Origin: Pseudomonas frederiksbergensis | Lineage (GTDB): Bacteria; Pseudomonadota; Gammaproteobacteria; Pseudomonadales; Pseudomonadaceae | Length of the DNA stretch: 64,000 bases | Direction: 5' to 3' | Assembly (NCBI RefSeq): GCF_003732275.1 | Contig: NZ_MOBM01000006.1 | Span: 124,001-188,000 of the forward strand | In this document: positions 1 through 9,762 of the stretch, in pieces | Position numbering within the stretch: position 1 is the first letter of the stretch | Layout: the number at the start of each line of letters is the position of its first letter | Made by a program: the position numbers and the translations under genes | The notes under the pieces: model-generated | What the model was told of the DNA's origin: nothing | Seen by the model: the letters and a program-made list of their open reading frames with translations, nothing else | The model's database searches: none

Positions 1-752
<752 letters not shown>

Positions 753-756
753 TCCC

Positions 757-776
757 GGCGCCCGGCAACGGGCGCT
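757..776 (+). other. intercistronic hairpin between atpD and atpC
   Basis: A perfect 7-bp stem, GCGCCCG (758-764) with CGGGCGC (769-775), closes a GCAA tetraloop. No T-run follows, so it is unlikely to be a terminator. Hairpins of this kind between atp genes may tune mRNA stability or relative translation, but that role is inferred. Confidence 0.55.
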
Positions 777-797
777 AATTTAGGTTGAGGCAATCAG

Positions 798-1223
798 ATG
801 GCTATGACAGTCCATTGCGATATCGTCAGCGCGGAAGGGGAAATCTTTTCCGGCCTGGTCGAGATGGTGGTTGCGCACGGTGCATTGGGTGATCTTGGTA
901 TCGCCTTGGGTCACGCGCCGCTGATCACTAATCTCAAGCCGGGTCCTATCCGCTTGATCAAGCAGGGCGGGGAAGAGGAGGTGTATTACATCTCCGGTGG
1001 TTTCCTCGAGGTTCAGCCGAACATGGTCAAGGTTCTTGCCGACACCGTGCAACGTGCTGCCGACCTGGACGAAGCCTCCGCTCAGGAAGCCGTGAAGGCT
1101 GCCGAGAAGGCCTTGCATGAGCGAGGCGCGGAATTCGATTACGGTTCTGCTGCCGCACGTCTGGCCGAGGCTGCAGCTCAGCTGCGCACCGTCCAGCAGA
1201 TCCGCAAGAAGTTCGGCCACTAA
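798..1223 (+). CDS. atpC: F1 ATP synthase epsilon subunit
   Basis: A 141-residue epsilon subunit, the central-stalk protein that couples rotation to catalysis and can inhibit ATP hydrolysis. The N-terminal beta-sandwich (about residues 1-85) begins [17 protein letters not shown] and contains [19 protein letters not shown]. The C-terminal two-helix part contains the alanine-rich [20 protein letters not shown] segment. Length is usual for the family. A GAGG Shine-Dalgarno lies about 8 bases before the ATG, and the gene follows atpD by 45 bases. A strong terminator follows, which ends the atp operon. Confidence 0.98.
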   Translation: MAMTVHCDIVSAEGEIFSGLVEMVVAHGALGDLGIALGHAPLITNLKPGPIRLIKQGGEEEVYYISGGFLEVQPNMVKVLADTVQRAADLDEASAQEAVKAAEKALHERGAEFDYGSAAARLAEAAAQLRTVQQIRKKFGH

Positions 1224-1252
1224 TTGGCCATCGACTTATTGTGTGATTGATT

Positions 1253-1283
1253 AAAAAGGGTAGCCTCGGCTACCCTTTTTTCT
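1253..1283 (+). terminator. rho-independent terminator of the atp operon
   Basis: GGGTAGC and GCTACCC pair around a CTCG loop at about 1258-1275, flanked by an A-run before and a T-run after. The two tracts would let it work in both directions. It lies 30 bases after the atpC stop. Confidence 0.85.
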
Positions 1284-1340
1284 TTTCCGACTTTCATCTC
1301 CCGGTCGCAGCCGCTGACCCCCCAGGATTAGTAGCCTGTC

Positions 1341-2708
1341 ATGTCTCTTGAAATCGTTATTCTCGCTGCCGGCCAAGGCACGCGCATGCGTTCGGCCTTG
1401 CCGAAAGTTCTGCACCCGGTTGCCGGCAACTCAATGCTTGGCCATGTTATCCACACGGCCCGGCAACTTGATCCACAACGCATCCATGTGGTGATCGGAC
1501 ATGGTGCCGAAGCGGTGCGCGAGCGTCTGGCGGCCGATGACCTGAATTTCGTCCTGCAGGACAAACAACTGGGTACTGGACATGCGGTGGCCCAGGCTGT
1601 GCCGTTCATCGAGTCCGATACCGTGCTGATTCTGTACGGCGACGTACCCTTGATCGAAGTCGAAACCCTGCAACGGTTGCTCAAGCTGGCTGCACCGCAG
1701 CAACTGGGCCTGTTGACCGTAGAGCTGGATGACCCGACTGGTTACGGCCGCATCGTCCGCGATGCCGCCGGCAAAGTTACCGCCATCGTCGAGCATAAAG
1801 ACACCAACGACATCGAGCGTGCGATCACTGAGGGCAATACCGGCATTCTGGCGCTACCGTTCGAACGTCTGGGCGATTGGGTGAGTCGTCTCTCCAATAA
1901 TAATTCCCAGGGCGAGTACTACCTGACCGACGTGATCGCCATGGCGGTCAGTGATGGTCTGGTGGTGGCCACCGAACACCCCCATGACACCATGGAAGTG
2001 CAGGGCGCCAACGATCGCAAGCAACTGGCCGAGCTTGAGCGTCACTATCAGCTGCGCGCTGCTCGTCGTTTGATGGCTCAGGGCGTGACCCTGCGCGACC
2101 CGGCGCGTTTCGATGTGCGTGGTGAGGTCACTGTCGGTCGCGATGTGCTGATCGACATCAACGTGATCCTCGAAGGCAAAGTGGTCATCGAGGATGACGT
2201 GGTGATCGGCCCGAACTGCGTGATCAAGGACAGCACCCTGCGCAAAGGCGTGGTGATCAAGGCCAACAGCCATATCGAAGGCGCGATACTCGGTGAAGGC
2301 AGCGATGCCGGCCCGTTCGCTCGTTTGCGTCCGGGCACGGTGCTGGAAGCTCGCGCGCATGTGGGTAACTTCGTTGAGTTGAAGAACGCCCACATGGGCG
2401 AGGACGCCAAGGCCGGGCACCTGACCTATCTGGGCGACGCCGAGATCGGTGCGCGTACCAACATCGGCGCTGGCACCATCACCTGTAACTACGATGGCGC
2501 GAACAAGTGGAAAACCGTGTTGGGCGAAGATGTATTCATCGGTTCCAACAACTCATTGGTGGCGCCTGTGGATATCTGCGCGGGTGCGACGACGGCGGCC
2601 GGTTCGACCATTACCCAGAATGTGGATAAGGCCCAGTTGGCTGTGGGTCGGGCTCGGCAGAAGAACATCGATGGCTGGAAGCGGCCGGAGAAAATCAAGA
2701 AGCGCTGA
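1341..2708 (+). CDS. glmU: bifunctional UDP-GlcNAc pyrophosphorylase / glucosamine-1-phosphate acetyltransferase
   Basis: A 455-residue cytoplasmic enzyme that acetylates glucosamine-1-phosphate and then couples it to UTP, giving UDP-GlcNAc for peptidoglycan and LPS. The N-terminal uridyltransferase starts [20 protein letters not shown], the nucleotide-binding signature, followed by LYGDVPL with the metal-binding Asp. From about residue 250 the protein becomes a left-handed beta-helix of hexapeptide repeats ([17 protein letters not shown] onwards). The acetyltransferase active-site region [12 protein letters not shown] and the [13 protein letters not shown] segment are intact. Length matches the family. 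It lies between the atp operon and glmR-glmS, the usual Pseudomonas order. Confidence 0.98.
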   Translation: MSLEIVILAAGQGTRMRSALPKVLHPVAGNSMLGHVIHTARQLDPQRIHVVIGHGAEAVRERLAADDLNFVLQDKQLGTGHAVAQAVPFIESDTVLILYGDVPLIEVETLQRLLKLAAPQQLGLLTVELDDPTGYGRIVRDAAGKVTAIVEHKDTNDIERAITEGNTGILALPFERLGDWVSRLSNNNSQGEYYLTDVIAMAVSDGLVVATEHPHDTMEVQGANDRKQLAELERHYQLRAARRLMAQGVTLRDPARFDVRGEVTVGRDVLIDINVILEGKVVIEDDVVIGPNCVIKDSTLRKGVVIKANSHIEGAILGEGSDAGPFARLRPGTVLEARAHVGNFVELKNAHMGEDAKAGHLTYLGDAEIGARTNIGAGTITCNYDGANKWKTVLGEDVFIGSNNSLVAPVDICAGATTAAGSTITQNVDKAQLAVGRARQKNIDGWKRPEKIKKR

Positions 2709-2724
2709 GTTATCCACAGCAAGA

Positions 2725-2804
2725 TCAAAAGATCGCAGCCTTCGGCAGCTCCTACAGGGAATTCGTGTTCATCCTGTAGCTGCCGAAGGCTGCGATCTTT
2801 TTTA
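2725..2804. repeat. long inverted repeat (GATCGCAGCC/TTCGGCAGCT type) after glmU
   Basis: Two long complementary arms, one with AAAGATCGCAGCC then TTCGGCAGCT, the other its reverse complement, surround a loop of about 15 bases. The downstream arm ends in a T-run, so it can also serve as a terminator for glmU. The same repeat family recurs at 15785-15862 and 59426-59510, and one arm occurs at 13059-13084. Confidence 0.8.
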
Positions 2805-2844
2805 TGGGTTATCCACACATCTTTTTTTTCTGACGCTGACTTGA

Positions 2845-2895
2845 CGAAGTTTCGCTAATAGGTTTTGATTGCTTACGTTATCTTTCGAATCGAAA
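2845..2895 (+). promoter_or_regulatory. candidate GlmR operator: two TTTCG/CGAAA inverted repeats
   Basis: TTTCG-AAT-CGAAA lies at 2883-2895, twelve bases before the chosen glmR start, and CGAA-GT-TTCG lies at 2845-2854. DeoR/GlpR-type regulators commonly bind such TTTCG half-sites. Autoregulation is therefore inferred from the arrangement only. Confidence 0.35.
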
Positions 2896-2907
2896 CTTAC
2901 CAAGCCC

Positions 2908-3684
2908 ATGTCGAAGCGCAACACGCCCCAACGCCGCCATAATATCCTCGCCTTGCTCAATGAGCAGGGGGAAGTCAGTGTGGATGAGCTGGCCAAGCGC
3001 TTTGAAACATCGGAAGTTACGATTCGCAAGGACTTGGCGGCGCTTGAAAGCAACGGTTTGTTGCTGCGTCGTTATGGCGGGGCGGTCACCATGCCTCAGG
3101 AGCTGGTCGCCGACCTCGGCCAACCGGTTTCCAAATACAAGCAGGCCATTGCCCGCGCCGCCGTTACGCGAATCCGCGAGCATGCGCGAATCATCATTGA
3201 CAGCGGCAGTACCACCGCCGCGATGATCCCGGAACTCGGCCAGCAACCGGGTCTGGTGGTGATGACTAACTCCCTGCATGTCGCCAACGCTTTGAGCGAA
3301 CTTGAGCACGAGCCGGTGCTGTTGATGACCGGGGGGACCTGGGACCCGCATTCCGAGTCCTTCCAGGGTCAGGTGGCCGAGCAAGTACTACGCTCATATG
3401 ACTTTGATCAATTGTTTATCGGTGCCGATGGCATCGATCTGGTGCGCGGAACTACCACCTTCAATGAATTGCTGGGCTTGAGCCGAGTCATGGCCGAAGT
3501 CGCCCGCGAAGTGATCGTGATGGTCGAGGCCGACAAGATCGGCCGCAAAATTCCCAATCTGGAGCTGCCATGGAGCAGCGTCCATACCCTCATTACCGAT
3601 GATCGCCTGCCACTGGAGGCACGCGATCAGATTCAGGCCCGCGGCATTAATTTGATCTGCGCCGCCGTCAGTCAGGAGAAATAG
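2908..3684 (+). CDS. glmR: DeoR/GlpR-family transcriptional regulator of glmS
   Basis: A 258-residue DeoR-type regulator. An N-terminal winged helix-turn-helix (about residues 8-60, with [20 protein letters not shown]) is followed by a sugar-phosphate-sensing DeoRC domain with the IIDSGSTT phosphate loop. The frame is open further upstream from 2869, but the ATG at 2908 gives the usual N-terminus [17 protein letters not shown], so it was chosen. The stop is one base before the glmS ATG, so the two are co-transcribed. In P. aeruginosa the orthologue in this position is called GlmR. The expected role is to adjust glmS expression to amino sugar supply, inferred from position and family. Confidence 0.88.
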   Translation: MSKRNTPQRRHNILALLNEQGEVSVDELAKRFETSEVTIRKDLAALESNGLLLRRYGGAVTMPQELVADLGQPVSKYKQAIARAAVTRIREHARIIIDSGSTTAAMIPELGQQPGLVVMTNSLHVANALSELEHEPVLLMTGGTWDPHSESFQGQVAEQVLRSYDFDQLFIGADGIDLVRGTTTFNELLGLSRVMAEVAREVIVMVEADKIGRKIPNLELPWSSVHTLITDDRLPLEARDQIQARGINLICAAVSQEK

Positions 3685-3685
3685 C

Positions 3686-5518
3686 ATGTGTGGAATTGTC
3701 GGTGCAGTCGCAGAACGTAACGTTACCGCCATCCTGCTCGAAGGCCTCAAGCGCCTGGAATACCGTGGCTATGACAGCGCCGGTGTGGCGGTGTACACCA
3801 ACGATGGAAAACTCTTGCGCACGCGTCGTCCGGGCAAGGTCAGCGAGCTGGAACAAGCGCTGATCGAAGAGCCTCTGGTCGGCCGTCTGGGCATCGCCCA
3901 TACCCGCTGGGCGACCCACGGCGCGCCGTGTGAACGCAATGCTCACCCGCATTTTTCGGGCGATCTGGCGGTGGTACACAACGGCATCATCGAGAACCAT
4001 GAAGCCCTGCGCGAGCAACTCAAGGCTCTGGGCCACGTGTTCACGTCGGACACTGACACTGAAGTCATCGCGCATTTGCTGCACGAAAAACTCAAGGTGC
4101 AACCCGACCTGACGGTGGCCCTGAAAGCGACCGTGAAAGAGCTGCACGGTGCTTACGGTCTGGCGGTGATCAACGCCCGGCAACCGGATCGCCTGGTGGC
4201 GGCCCGCAGTGGCAGCCCATTGGTGATCGGTCTGGGTATGGGTGAGAACTTCCTTGCCTCCGACCAGTTGGCGCTACGTCAGGTTACCGACCGTTTCATG
4301 TACCTGGAAGAAGGCGATATCGCCGAAATTCGCCGCGACAGCGTGCAGATCTGGGATATCGATGGCGCGCTCGTCCAGCGTGAAAGCGTTCAGTACCGCG
4401 ACGGTGCCGAAGCAGCTGACAAGGGCGAATTCCGGCATTACATGCTCAAGGAAATTCACGAGCAACCGGTCGTAGTACAGCGCACTCTCGAAGGTCGCCT
4501 GAGTCAGAACCAGGTGCTAGTCGAGGCGTTCGGTCCCCAAGCTGCCGAGCTGTTCGCCAAGGTGCGCAATGTACAGATCGTCGCCTGTGGCACCAGCTAT
4601 CACGCCGGCATGGTTGCCCGTTACTGGCTCGAAGAACTGGCCGGCATTCCGTGCCAGGTCGAAGTTGCCAGCGAATTCCGCTACCGCAAAGTAGTGGTGC
4701 AGCCGGACACCCTGTTTGTGAGCATCTCTCAGTCCGGTGAAACCGCCGACACCCTGGCCGCGCTGCGCAATGCCAAAGAGCTGGGTTTCCTCGCCAGCCT
4801 GGCAATCTGCAACGTCGGCATCAGCTCGCTGGTGCGTGAATCGGACTTGACCCTGCTGACCCAGGCCGGTCGCGAAATCGGCGTGGCCTCGACCAAAGCC
4901 TTCACCACTCAACTGGTTGGCCTGCTGTTGCTGACCCTGTCTCTGGGTCAGGTTCGCGGTACGTTGGCCGAAGGCGTCGAAGCCACACTGGTCGAAGAAC
5001 TGCGTCGCTTGCCGACCCGTTTGGGCGAAGCCCTGGCCATGGACAGCATCGTGGAGAAAATCGCCGAGCTGTTCGCCGAGAAGAACCACACGCTGTTCCT
5101 CGGTCGCGGCGCGCAATTCCCGGTGGCGATGGAAGGGGCTCTCAAGCTCAAGGAAATCTCTTACATCCACGCGGAAGCCTACCCGGCGGGCGAACTGAAG
5201 CACGGCCCGTTGGCGCTTGTGGATAACGACATGCCGGTGGTCACCGTGGCGCCGAACAACGAGTTGCTGGAGAAGCTGAAGTCCAACCTCCAGGAAGTCC
5301 GCGCACGTGGTGGTGAGTTGATCGTCTTCGCCGACGAGCAGGCCGGCATGATCAATGGCGAAGGCACTCATGTTGTGCATATGCCGCACATCCACGACAT
5401 TCTGTCGCCGATCCTCTACACCATTCCATTGCAGTTGCTTTCGTACTACGTGGCTGTGTTGAAAGGTACTGACGTTGATCAGCCGCGCAATCTGGCGAAG
5501 TCGGTGACGGTGGAGTAA
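3686..5518 (+). CDS. glmS: glutamine--fructose-6-phosphate aminotransferase (isomerizing)
   Basis: A 610-residue enzyme making glucosamine-6-phosphate from fructose-6-phosphate and glutamine, the committed step to UDP-GlcNAc. The class II glutamine amidotransferase domain starts with the catalytic Cys2 in MCGIVGAV and contains HTRWATHG and HNGIIENHE. Two SIS isomerase domains follow, with [13 protein letters not shown] and [10 protein letters not shown]. The C-terminus [12 protein letters not shown] is the conserved end that Tn7 TnsD proteins recognise. AGGAGA 8 bases before the ATG is the ribosome binding site. No glmS ribozyme leader is present; regulation here is probably by GlmR encoded just upstream. 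Confidence 0.98.
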   Translation: MCGIVGAVAERNVTAILLEGLKRLEYRGYDSAGVAVYTNDGKLLRTRRPGKVSELEQALIEEPLVGRLGIAHTRWATHGAPCERNAHPHFSGDLAVVHNGIIENHEALREQLKALGHVFTSDTDTEVIAHLLHEKLKVQPDLTVALKATVKELHGAYGLAVINARQPDRLVAARSGSPLVIGLGMGENFLASDQLALRQVTDRFMYLEEGDIAEIRRDSVQIWDIDGALVQRESVQYRDGAEAADKGEFRHYMLKEIHEQPVVVQRTLEGRLSQNQVLVEAFGPQAAELFAKVRNVQIVACGTSYHAGMVARYWLEELAGIPCQVEVASEFRYRKVVVQPDTLFVSISQSGETADTLAALRNAKELGFLASLAICNVGISSLVRESDLTLLTQAGREIGVASTKAFTTQLVGLLLLTLSLGQVRGTLAEGVEATLVEELRRLPTRLGEALAMDSIVEKIAELFAEKNHTLFLGRGAQFPVAMEGALKLKEISYIHAEAYPAGELKHGPLALVDNDMPVVTVAPNNELLEKLKSNLQEVRARGGELIVFADEQAGMINGEGTHVVHMPHIHDILSPILYTIPLQLLSYYVAVLKGTDVDQPRNLAKSVTVE

Positions 5519-5545
5519 TTCGAATGACGCAGGAGCACGATGAGT
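5480..5545 (+). other. predicted Tn7 attachment site (attTn7)
   Basis: Tn7 inserts about 25 bp past the glmS stop after TnsD binds the 3' end of the gene. Here that places the target near 5543. The glmS end is conserved in sequence, so the site should be usable. No Tn7 end sequence was recognised on either side. Confidence 0.5.
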
Positions 5546-5564
5546 GTTCCTGCGTCGTTGTTTT
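5526..5564 (+). terminator. rho-independent terminator of glmS
   Basis: A 13-bp stem with one G-T pair, GACGCAGGAGCAC (5526-5538) against GTGTTCCTGCGTC (5544-5556), has a 5-base loop and is followed by GTTGTTTT. The predicted Tn7 insertion point falls inside it. Confidence 0.8.
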
Positions 5565-5800
5565 ACCAAAGCACTGCCAGACGATGCTCAAAACATTGTC
5601 AGAAAAATCCCCAAAAAAATCCGCAAAAAATACCCGATAAAACCAAATCAAAAACACCAAAGTCTAGGTAAACAGAGGCTTTGAAGGTAGTCTGGAATCC
5701 GCTAAAAAATCCGCGATTCTGGAAGCTTCATGAGCGCTTAGTTCGGAATAAGCGGCTCAATATGTTGAAATCTGATAGGCGAACTATCCTGATATAGGTT

Positions 5801-6961
5801 TCATTTTCGCCAGGGCGTGAGGGAAACACTTGGCGATAATCGCTCTAGCGCCCGTCGGAAACTTTCCACTTTGGCTGAATCTCCTCGAGTTCTGTGGGTA
5901 ATGGCGCCATAGGCATAAGGGAGTAAACCTTCCAGCCAATCTCGTGGGTGGATTTCTACACTGTTCTCCAAGGTCGACACGACCCAGTCTGGCAGCCACG
6001 ACACATCGCGGTCCGAGAAGTTGACTTCGCCTGCGATAAGCAACGCCAGCGTGGTACGCAACGAAGACTTGTCCTTCAATAATTGTTCTTGCAGCGCTTG
6101 GCAAGCGTCCGAGTCATCCAATAACACGCGAAGATCGTTGGGCTTGCTCAGCTTCAGCGAGGCCGGAAGCAGCGCAGACAACGCCGGTAACGAGTCCATC
6201 CAGCGTTTTTGCACCTCCAGATCAATCCCGACGAAGTCCAGCGCCGGGGGCACAAGCGGCGCGTGACGGATAACCGTGGGTGTCAGGTAGCGCAGGCGAA
6301 GGCTCATGATGTCCATAAAGAGCCGGTCACTGGCGCATAGAAACTCAACGGCAGGTGCGGTGCCCAGAATGGTTGATGGCGGTGGGCCGATAATGAACGT
6401 CGCATTGCGTCGATGGGGCAGGTGATGAATGTCGCCCCAGCTGTCGTTCAGGCAGTGGGCGAGCCAAGCCTGGGGCGTAGGGCCGTTGAACGGGTCTAGG
6501 TTCATGGGAACGCCAAAACCGTTGAACACCACGTGACCGAGGGGATTAAGGCGGCTCTTCAATAGTTGGTGGAATCCGTGATCAAACACGATCGGGGCAT
6601 AAGCGCTCTGGGTGTAGAGGTCGACAATAATGACGTCGTACCGGTCGGGGGTGACGACCAGGAAGTGCGCGGCATCGGCGACCACGCTTTCAAAGTGGAT
6701 ATGCGCTGCAAGTCGGTTCCGGTTGTCGAGGCTGCGCACGAGTGCGGTCTCGTCCAGATCAACAGCCAATAGACTGGCCACTCTGGTGCTGGCTGCGATC
6801 GGCGCCAGCGCCACACCGTCCGAAAGCCCCAGCATCAGAACCGAGATTCGATCCTTGGACGGATCCCCCAGGAAACCGGTACAGCCCATGTCGTCATAAT
6901 ATTGGCCGCAGAAGATCTGTTCATGTCGAGCAGATTCAGGTCGATCGTTGAAGTCCGGCAT
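5801..6961 (-). CDS. spermidine-synthase-like SAM-dependent methyltransferase of the peptide-modification locus
   Basis: A 386-residue protein with a Rossmann fold of the spermidine synthase/methyltransferase type. SVLMLGLSDGVALAPI is the SAM-binding loop, LLAVDLDET the acidic strand end, and DRYDVIIVDLYTQSAYAPI resembles the catalytic loop of polyamine synthases. The C-terminal 170 residues match nothing I recognise. It is the last gene of the minus-strand operon that starts with the candidate precursor at 12669, 47 bases after the MFS gene, so modification of the peptide product or an accessory role is likely. A TTG in frame 12 bases upstream also follows a GGAG, but with no spacing; the ATG at 6961 was preferred. 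Substrate is unknown. Confidence 0.72.
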   Translation of the reverse strand: MPDFNDRPESARHEQIFCGQYYDDMGCTGFLGDPSKDRISVLMLGLSDGVALAPIAASTRVASLLAVDLDETALVRSLDNRNRLAAHIHFESVVADAAHFLVVTPDRYDVIIVDLYTQSAYAPIVFDHGFHQLLKSRLNPLGHVVFNGFGVPMNLDPFNGPTPQAWLAHCLNDSWGDIHHLPHRRNATFIIGPPPSTILGTAPAVEFLCASDRLFMDIMSLRLRYLTPTVIRHAPLVPPALDFVGIDLEVQKRWMDSLPALSALLPASLKLSKPNDLRVLLDDSDACQALQEQLLKDKSSLRTTLALLIAGEVNFSDRDVSWLPDWVVSTLENSVEIHPRDWLEGLLPYAYGAITHRTRGDSAKVESFRRALERLSPSVSLTPWRK

Positions 6962-7008
6962 GGTGAAAGACAACTCCGTTTGTAAGAGGCGGGGTACTGC
7001 GAGGCACG

Positions 7009-8313
7009 TCAGTGCGCAAATGCTTCAGGGTATTTGTCCAGGTAGGCATCATTGAGCTGCGTATCCTGGGAACGCATGAAAGTTTTGAAATCGGGTACCA
7101 GAAAGACCAGCAGAGACAACAACAGCACCATGATGCCCAGCAGCGTGATTGTCAGTGCGATCCCCAGATAGGCAATCAAGGTGTTCATGGCGAAACTGCC
7201 CAAGGGACTGGCCGCCGCAGACAGAAATGAAACCGTGGCAAATATGCGGTTGCGATGGAGCTTGGGCGTCGCCAGTAACCTCACAGCGGAGGTGGGGATG
7301 TTGATCAACATCAGGCCGACACCGCCGCAGAAAAAGGCCGCGGGCACGATGAACGACGATGGAACGGTGCCGACCACCACTAAGTTGCACCCCAGTAATG
7401 CAAAACCTGCGGACACACACATGTCACGGGGGACCCGGTCGGATAGCCAGCCGATGATCTTGTAACTGCCTGCCAGAATGCCCAGCCCGAAGCACGAATC
7501 CAGAAGACCGATGTAAGTGACCGGGTACTGGATGACGTCCTTTACGTACAGTGGGATCAGGATGGTGAAGAACGGAAACAAGGCAAAGTTGATCAGCATT
7601 GCAATGATGGCCAGGTAAAATTCGACTTTCACTCCGTAAACCACTTTGAAGCCGGAATAGATCATGCTGAAGCCGCTGGCGCCCGGGGCTTTCTCGCCTT
7701 GGTCGGTGGAACCGATGTGGCTCGGGATGGTCGCGATCAACGCCCCGGCGATGAGAATCGCAAAAAAATCGACTGCAAAGGTGAACGAGATACCGAACCC
7801 GTAAATCAACCCGCTGGCCAGTACCGGCCCTAGCAGAATGGAAAAGGACGACATTACGCTTTTGGTCCGAAAGGCCAGGGAGACTTTATCGTCGTCTGCA
7901 AACAAAGGAATGATCGACGCCTGGAGAGGGTCGCGCACGCCGACGATCGCACTGCTGATCATCATTAGCGCGCCCACCGTCCAGGGGTTGAACGACCCCG
8001 TGGCGGACAGCATCACCATCAACAGCGCTGTCAGCAGGCTGATCCATGAGGCCAGCTTGATGATCAGGATTTTGTTGTACTTGTCCCCCAGCCATCCCAG
8101 CAAGGGTTTAGCTAACACCTCCGCTGCGATGGAACAGGCAATCATGTTGGCGAAATAGAGCGCAGAGCCTGTTTCCTGCAAGGCCCACCAAGCCACCGCC
8201 AGTTGATTGCATCGTCCCCCCAGAACCATCAGCAAAAAGCTGAATTGCACTTTCAGTAGACGCCGGTCGATTCCGGGAAAGCCCCACGTAATGCCTGAAA
8301 AATTTGCACTCAT
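7009..8313 (-). CDS. MFS transporter, probable exporter of the modified peptide
   Basis: A 434-residue major facilitator with about 12 hydrophobic segments. The loop after helix 2, KPLLGWLGDKYNKILII, is the MFS motif A, and the central cytoplasmic loop (around SHIGSTDQGEKAPGAS) separates two six-helix halves. It resembles MFS_3/enterobactin-exporter type carriers used for peptide and siderophore export. AAAGGT lies 7 bases before the ATG. It sits between the E1-like enzyme and the methyltransferase, all in one direction, so export of, or self-protection against, the locus product is the natural reading. The actual substrate cannot be told from sequence. Confidence 0.8.
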   Translation of the reverse strand: MSANFSGITWGFPGIDRRLLKVQFSFLLMVLGGRCNQLAVAWWALQETGSALYFANMIACSIAAEVLAKPLLGWLGDKYNKILIIKLASWISLLTALLMVMLSATGSFNPWTVGALMMISSAIVGVRDPLQASIIPLFADDDKVSLAFRTKSVMSSFSILLGPVLASGLIYGFGISFTFAVDFFAILIAGALIATIPSHIGSTDQGEKAPGASGFSMIYSGFKVVYGVKVEFYLAIIAMLINFALFPFFTILIPLYVKDVIQYPVTYIGLLDSCFGLGILAGSYKIIGWLSDRVPRDMCVSAGFALLGCNLVVVGTVPSSFIVPAAFFCGGVGLMLINIPTSAVRLLATPKLHRNRIFATVSFLSAAASPLGSFAMNTLIAYLGIALTITLLGIMVLLLSLLVFLVPDFKTFMRSQDTQLNDAYLDKYPEAFAH

Positions 8314-8348
8314 TGACGTACCTTTGATCCAGATAGGTGACTGCGCAA

Positions 8349-9485
8349 TCAGGGGCGTTCAAATAGGACGGGGTAACGTTCATCAGGGTAAATCGCCAGA
8401 TATCGCTCGATACCACCCTCAAGGCTATAGAGTTCCGCTTGCTGGCTGACGCTGCGAACTGCCAGCAGGGCCGCCTTGCTCCTGATGCCTGATCTGCAAT
8501 AGAAAACGATACGGTAAGAGGTATCGAGTTCTTCCTGGCGCTTGATGATGTCTTTAAGCGGAATCAGTCTGCCGCCCAGCGAACCTTGCTGATGCTCGCT
8601 GACGTCGCGCACATCGACCAATTGAAATGGCGCTTGTGTCGCTATCCAGTCATGCAGTGTGTCGGGTGACAGCCAGTCGCTGTCGCGCCACGCAGACGTG
8701 GTCGTAGCGCCAAGCATTTTCGCAGGGGGCCGGTCCCGTGTTTTTTTGTTGATGTTCAATAGGTGGAAAGTGTTGTCCAGGCAGTCGATAGACAACAACT
8801 TCCCGCTCAAGGGCTCCCCGGCACGGAGGATAAGCTTGAGTACTTCATTGGCTTGAAAGCAACCGAGCAAGCCAGGTATGACGCCAAGAACGCCCGCTTC
8901 CGAGCAGTTTTGTGTCAAGTGCGGTGGCGGCGGTGTTTCGAACAGATCCCGGAAGCATGGCCCCCGTTGTTGGGTGTGCCGGTTGTAATAGTTAAGTACT
9001 GACACCTGCCCCTCGAACTGACTGATCGAGGCATAGACCATCGGTTTTTCACACTCGATACAGGCGTCACTGATGAGGTATTTGGCGCTGAAGTTATCCG
9101 TGGCGTCGACGATGATGTCGTATTCCGCCAGCAGCGACAGGACGTTGTCCGGGTTCAGTGTCGTGGCAACGGTGTGGACGACGATGTCGGGGTTCAACTG
9201 GTTGATTCGGCGCTTGGCTGCCAATACTTTCAGGTCGCCTACATCGGCAATTGCATAGAGAATTTGTCGGTGCAGATTGCTCACGTCGACGATGTCGTTA
9301 TCAACAATGCCGATCGTCCCGATGCCAGCACCTGCCAAGTACAGGAGTACCGGGCAACCCAGCCCCCCGGCGCCGACCACCAGCACCTTGCTGTCTTTGA
9401 GGCGCTGCTGCCCCTGAACGCCGACCTCGCTGAGGATGATTTGGCGGGCATAACGGGATGTGTCCGTCTTCAGATTGCATTGCAT
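8349..9485 (-). CDS. MoeB/ThiF-like E1 enzyme with C-terminal rhodanese domain
   Basis: A 378-residue two-domain enzyme. Residues about 10-250 are an adenylating E1 fold: GAGGLG (38-43), VDNDIVDVSNLHRQ (61-74), the DATDNF stretch and Cys194 in NCSEAGV. Residues about 270-378 are a rhodanese with the active loop CRSGIRS (Cys330). This is the MOCS3/MoeBR layout that adenylates the C-terminal Gly-Gly of a carrier and thiolates it. The CxxC zinc pairs of MoeB are not kept: the first reads CFRD (177-180) and no second pair was found. The ATG at 9485 follows the carrier stop by one base and has AGGTGG before it. A GTG at 9494 is the longer option. Probable role: loading sulfur on the neighbouring carrier. 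Confidence 0.85.
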   Translation of the reverse strand: MQCNLKTDTSRYARQIILSEVGVQGQQRLKDSKVLVVGAGGLGCPVLLYLAGAGIGTIGIVDNDIVDVSNLHRQILYAIADVGDLKVLAAKRRINQLNPDIVVHTVATTLNPDNVLSLLAEYDIIVDATDNFSAKYLISDACIECEKPMVYASISQFEGQVSVLNYYNRHTQQRGPCFRDLFETPPPPHLTQNCSEAGVLGVIPGLLGCFQANEVLKLILRAGEPLSGKLLSIDCLDNTFHLLNINKKTRDRPPAKMLGATTTSAWRDSDWLSPDTLHDWIATQAPFQLVDVRDVSEHQQGSLGGRLIPLKDIIKRQEELDTSYRIVFYCRSGIRSKAALLAVRSVSQQAELYSLEGGIERYLAIYPDERYPVLFERP

Positions 9486-9486
9486 G

Positions 9487-9759
9487 TCAGCCACCTGCCA
9501 CTGCGTTGATCAGAATCAATTGCGCGTTACTGTCCAGAGGACAACGGCGGTCTTGCTCACTGGTCACGGGCATGCCGTCGACGAACAACACCACGAACGG
9601 CTGCGGGTACAGGTCCTCAGAGAAGACCGGGCCAATTAGGTCGGGAAACCGTGCGGTCAGATTGTTCAGTACATCGCTAACACACAAGCCCTCAGTGGCA
9701 TATGTTTTATGCTGATCGGTGTAGGACATGAACTGCCGGGGAAAGTGTATGACGGCCAT
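9487..9759 (-). CDS. MoaD/ThiS-like ubiquitin-fold sulfur carrier ending in Gly-Gly
   Basis: A 90-residue protein of MoaD/ThiS size. It has the expected pattern of a beta-grasp carrier: an early strand, LCVSDVLNNLTARFP as the helix, FVVLFVDGMPV as the middle strands, and a C-terminal LILINAVAGG. The terminal Gly-Gly is what E1 enzymes adenylate and convert to a thiocarboxylate. Its codons GGT GGC also form the ribosome binding site of the next gene, the E1-like enzyme, so the two are tightly coupled. AAGGA lies 7 bases before its ATG. It has no thiamine or molybdopterin genes nearby, so it is most likely dedicated to this locus. Delivery of sulfur to the YcaO/TfuA pair is inferred. Confidence 0.82.
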   Translation of the reverse strand: MAVIHFPRQFMSYTDQHKTYATEGLCVSDVLNNLTARFPDLIGPVFSEDLYPQPFVVLFVDGMPVTSEQDRRCPLDSNAQLILINAVAGG

Positions 9760-9762
9760 GGG

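Noticed and set aside
3400..3700. glmS ribozyme
   Set aside because: The sequence before glmS is glmR coding sequence, with no room for the ribozyme fold; it is also not expected in Pseudomonas.
4517..5569. 350-codon open frame on the minus strand inside glmS
   Set aside because: It mirrors the codon pattern of glmS, has no family resemblance and is explained as a high-GC shadow.
5519..5800. Search for Tn7 end repeats or a transposase after glmS
   Set aside because: None recognised; attTn7 is predicted only from the glmS end.
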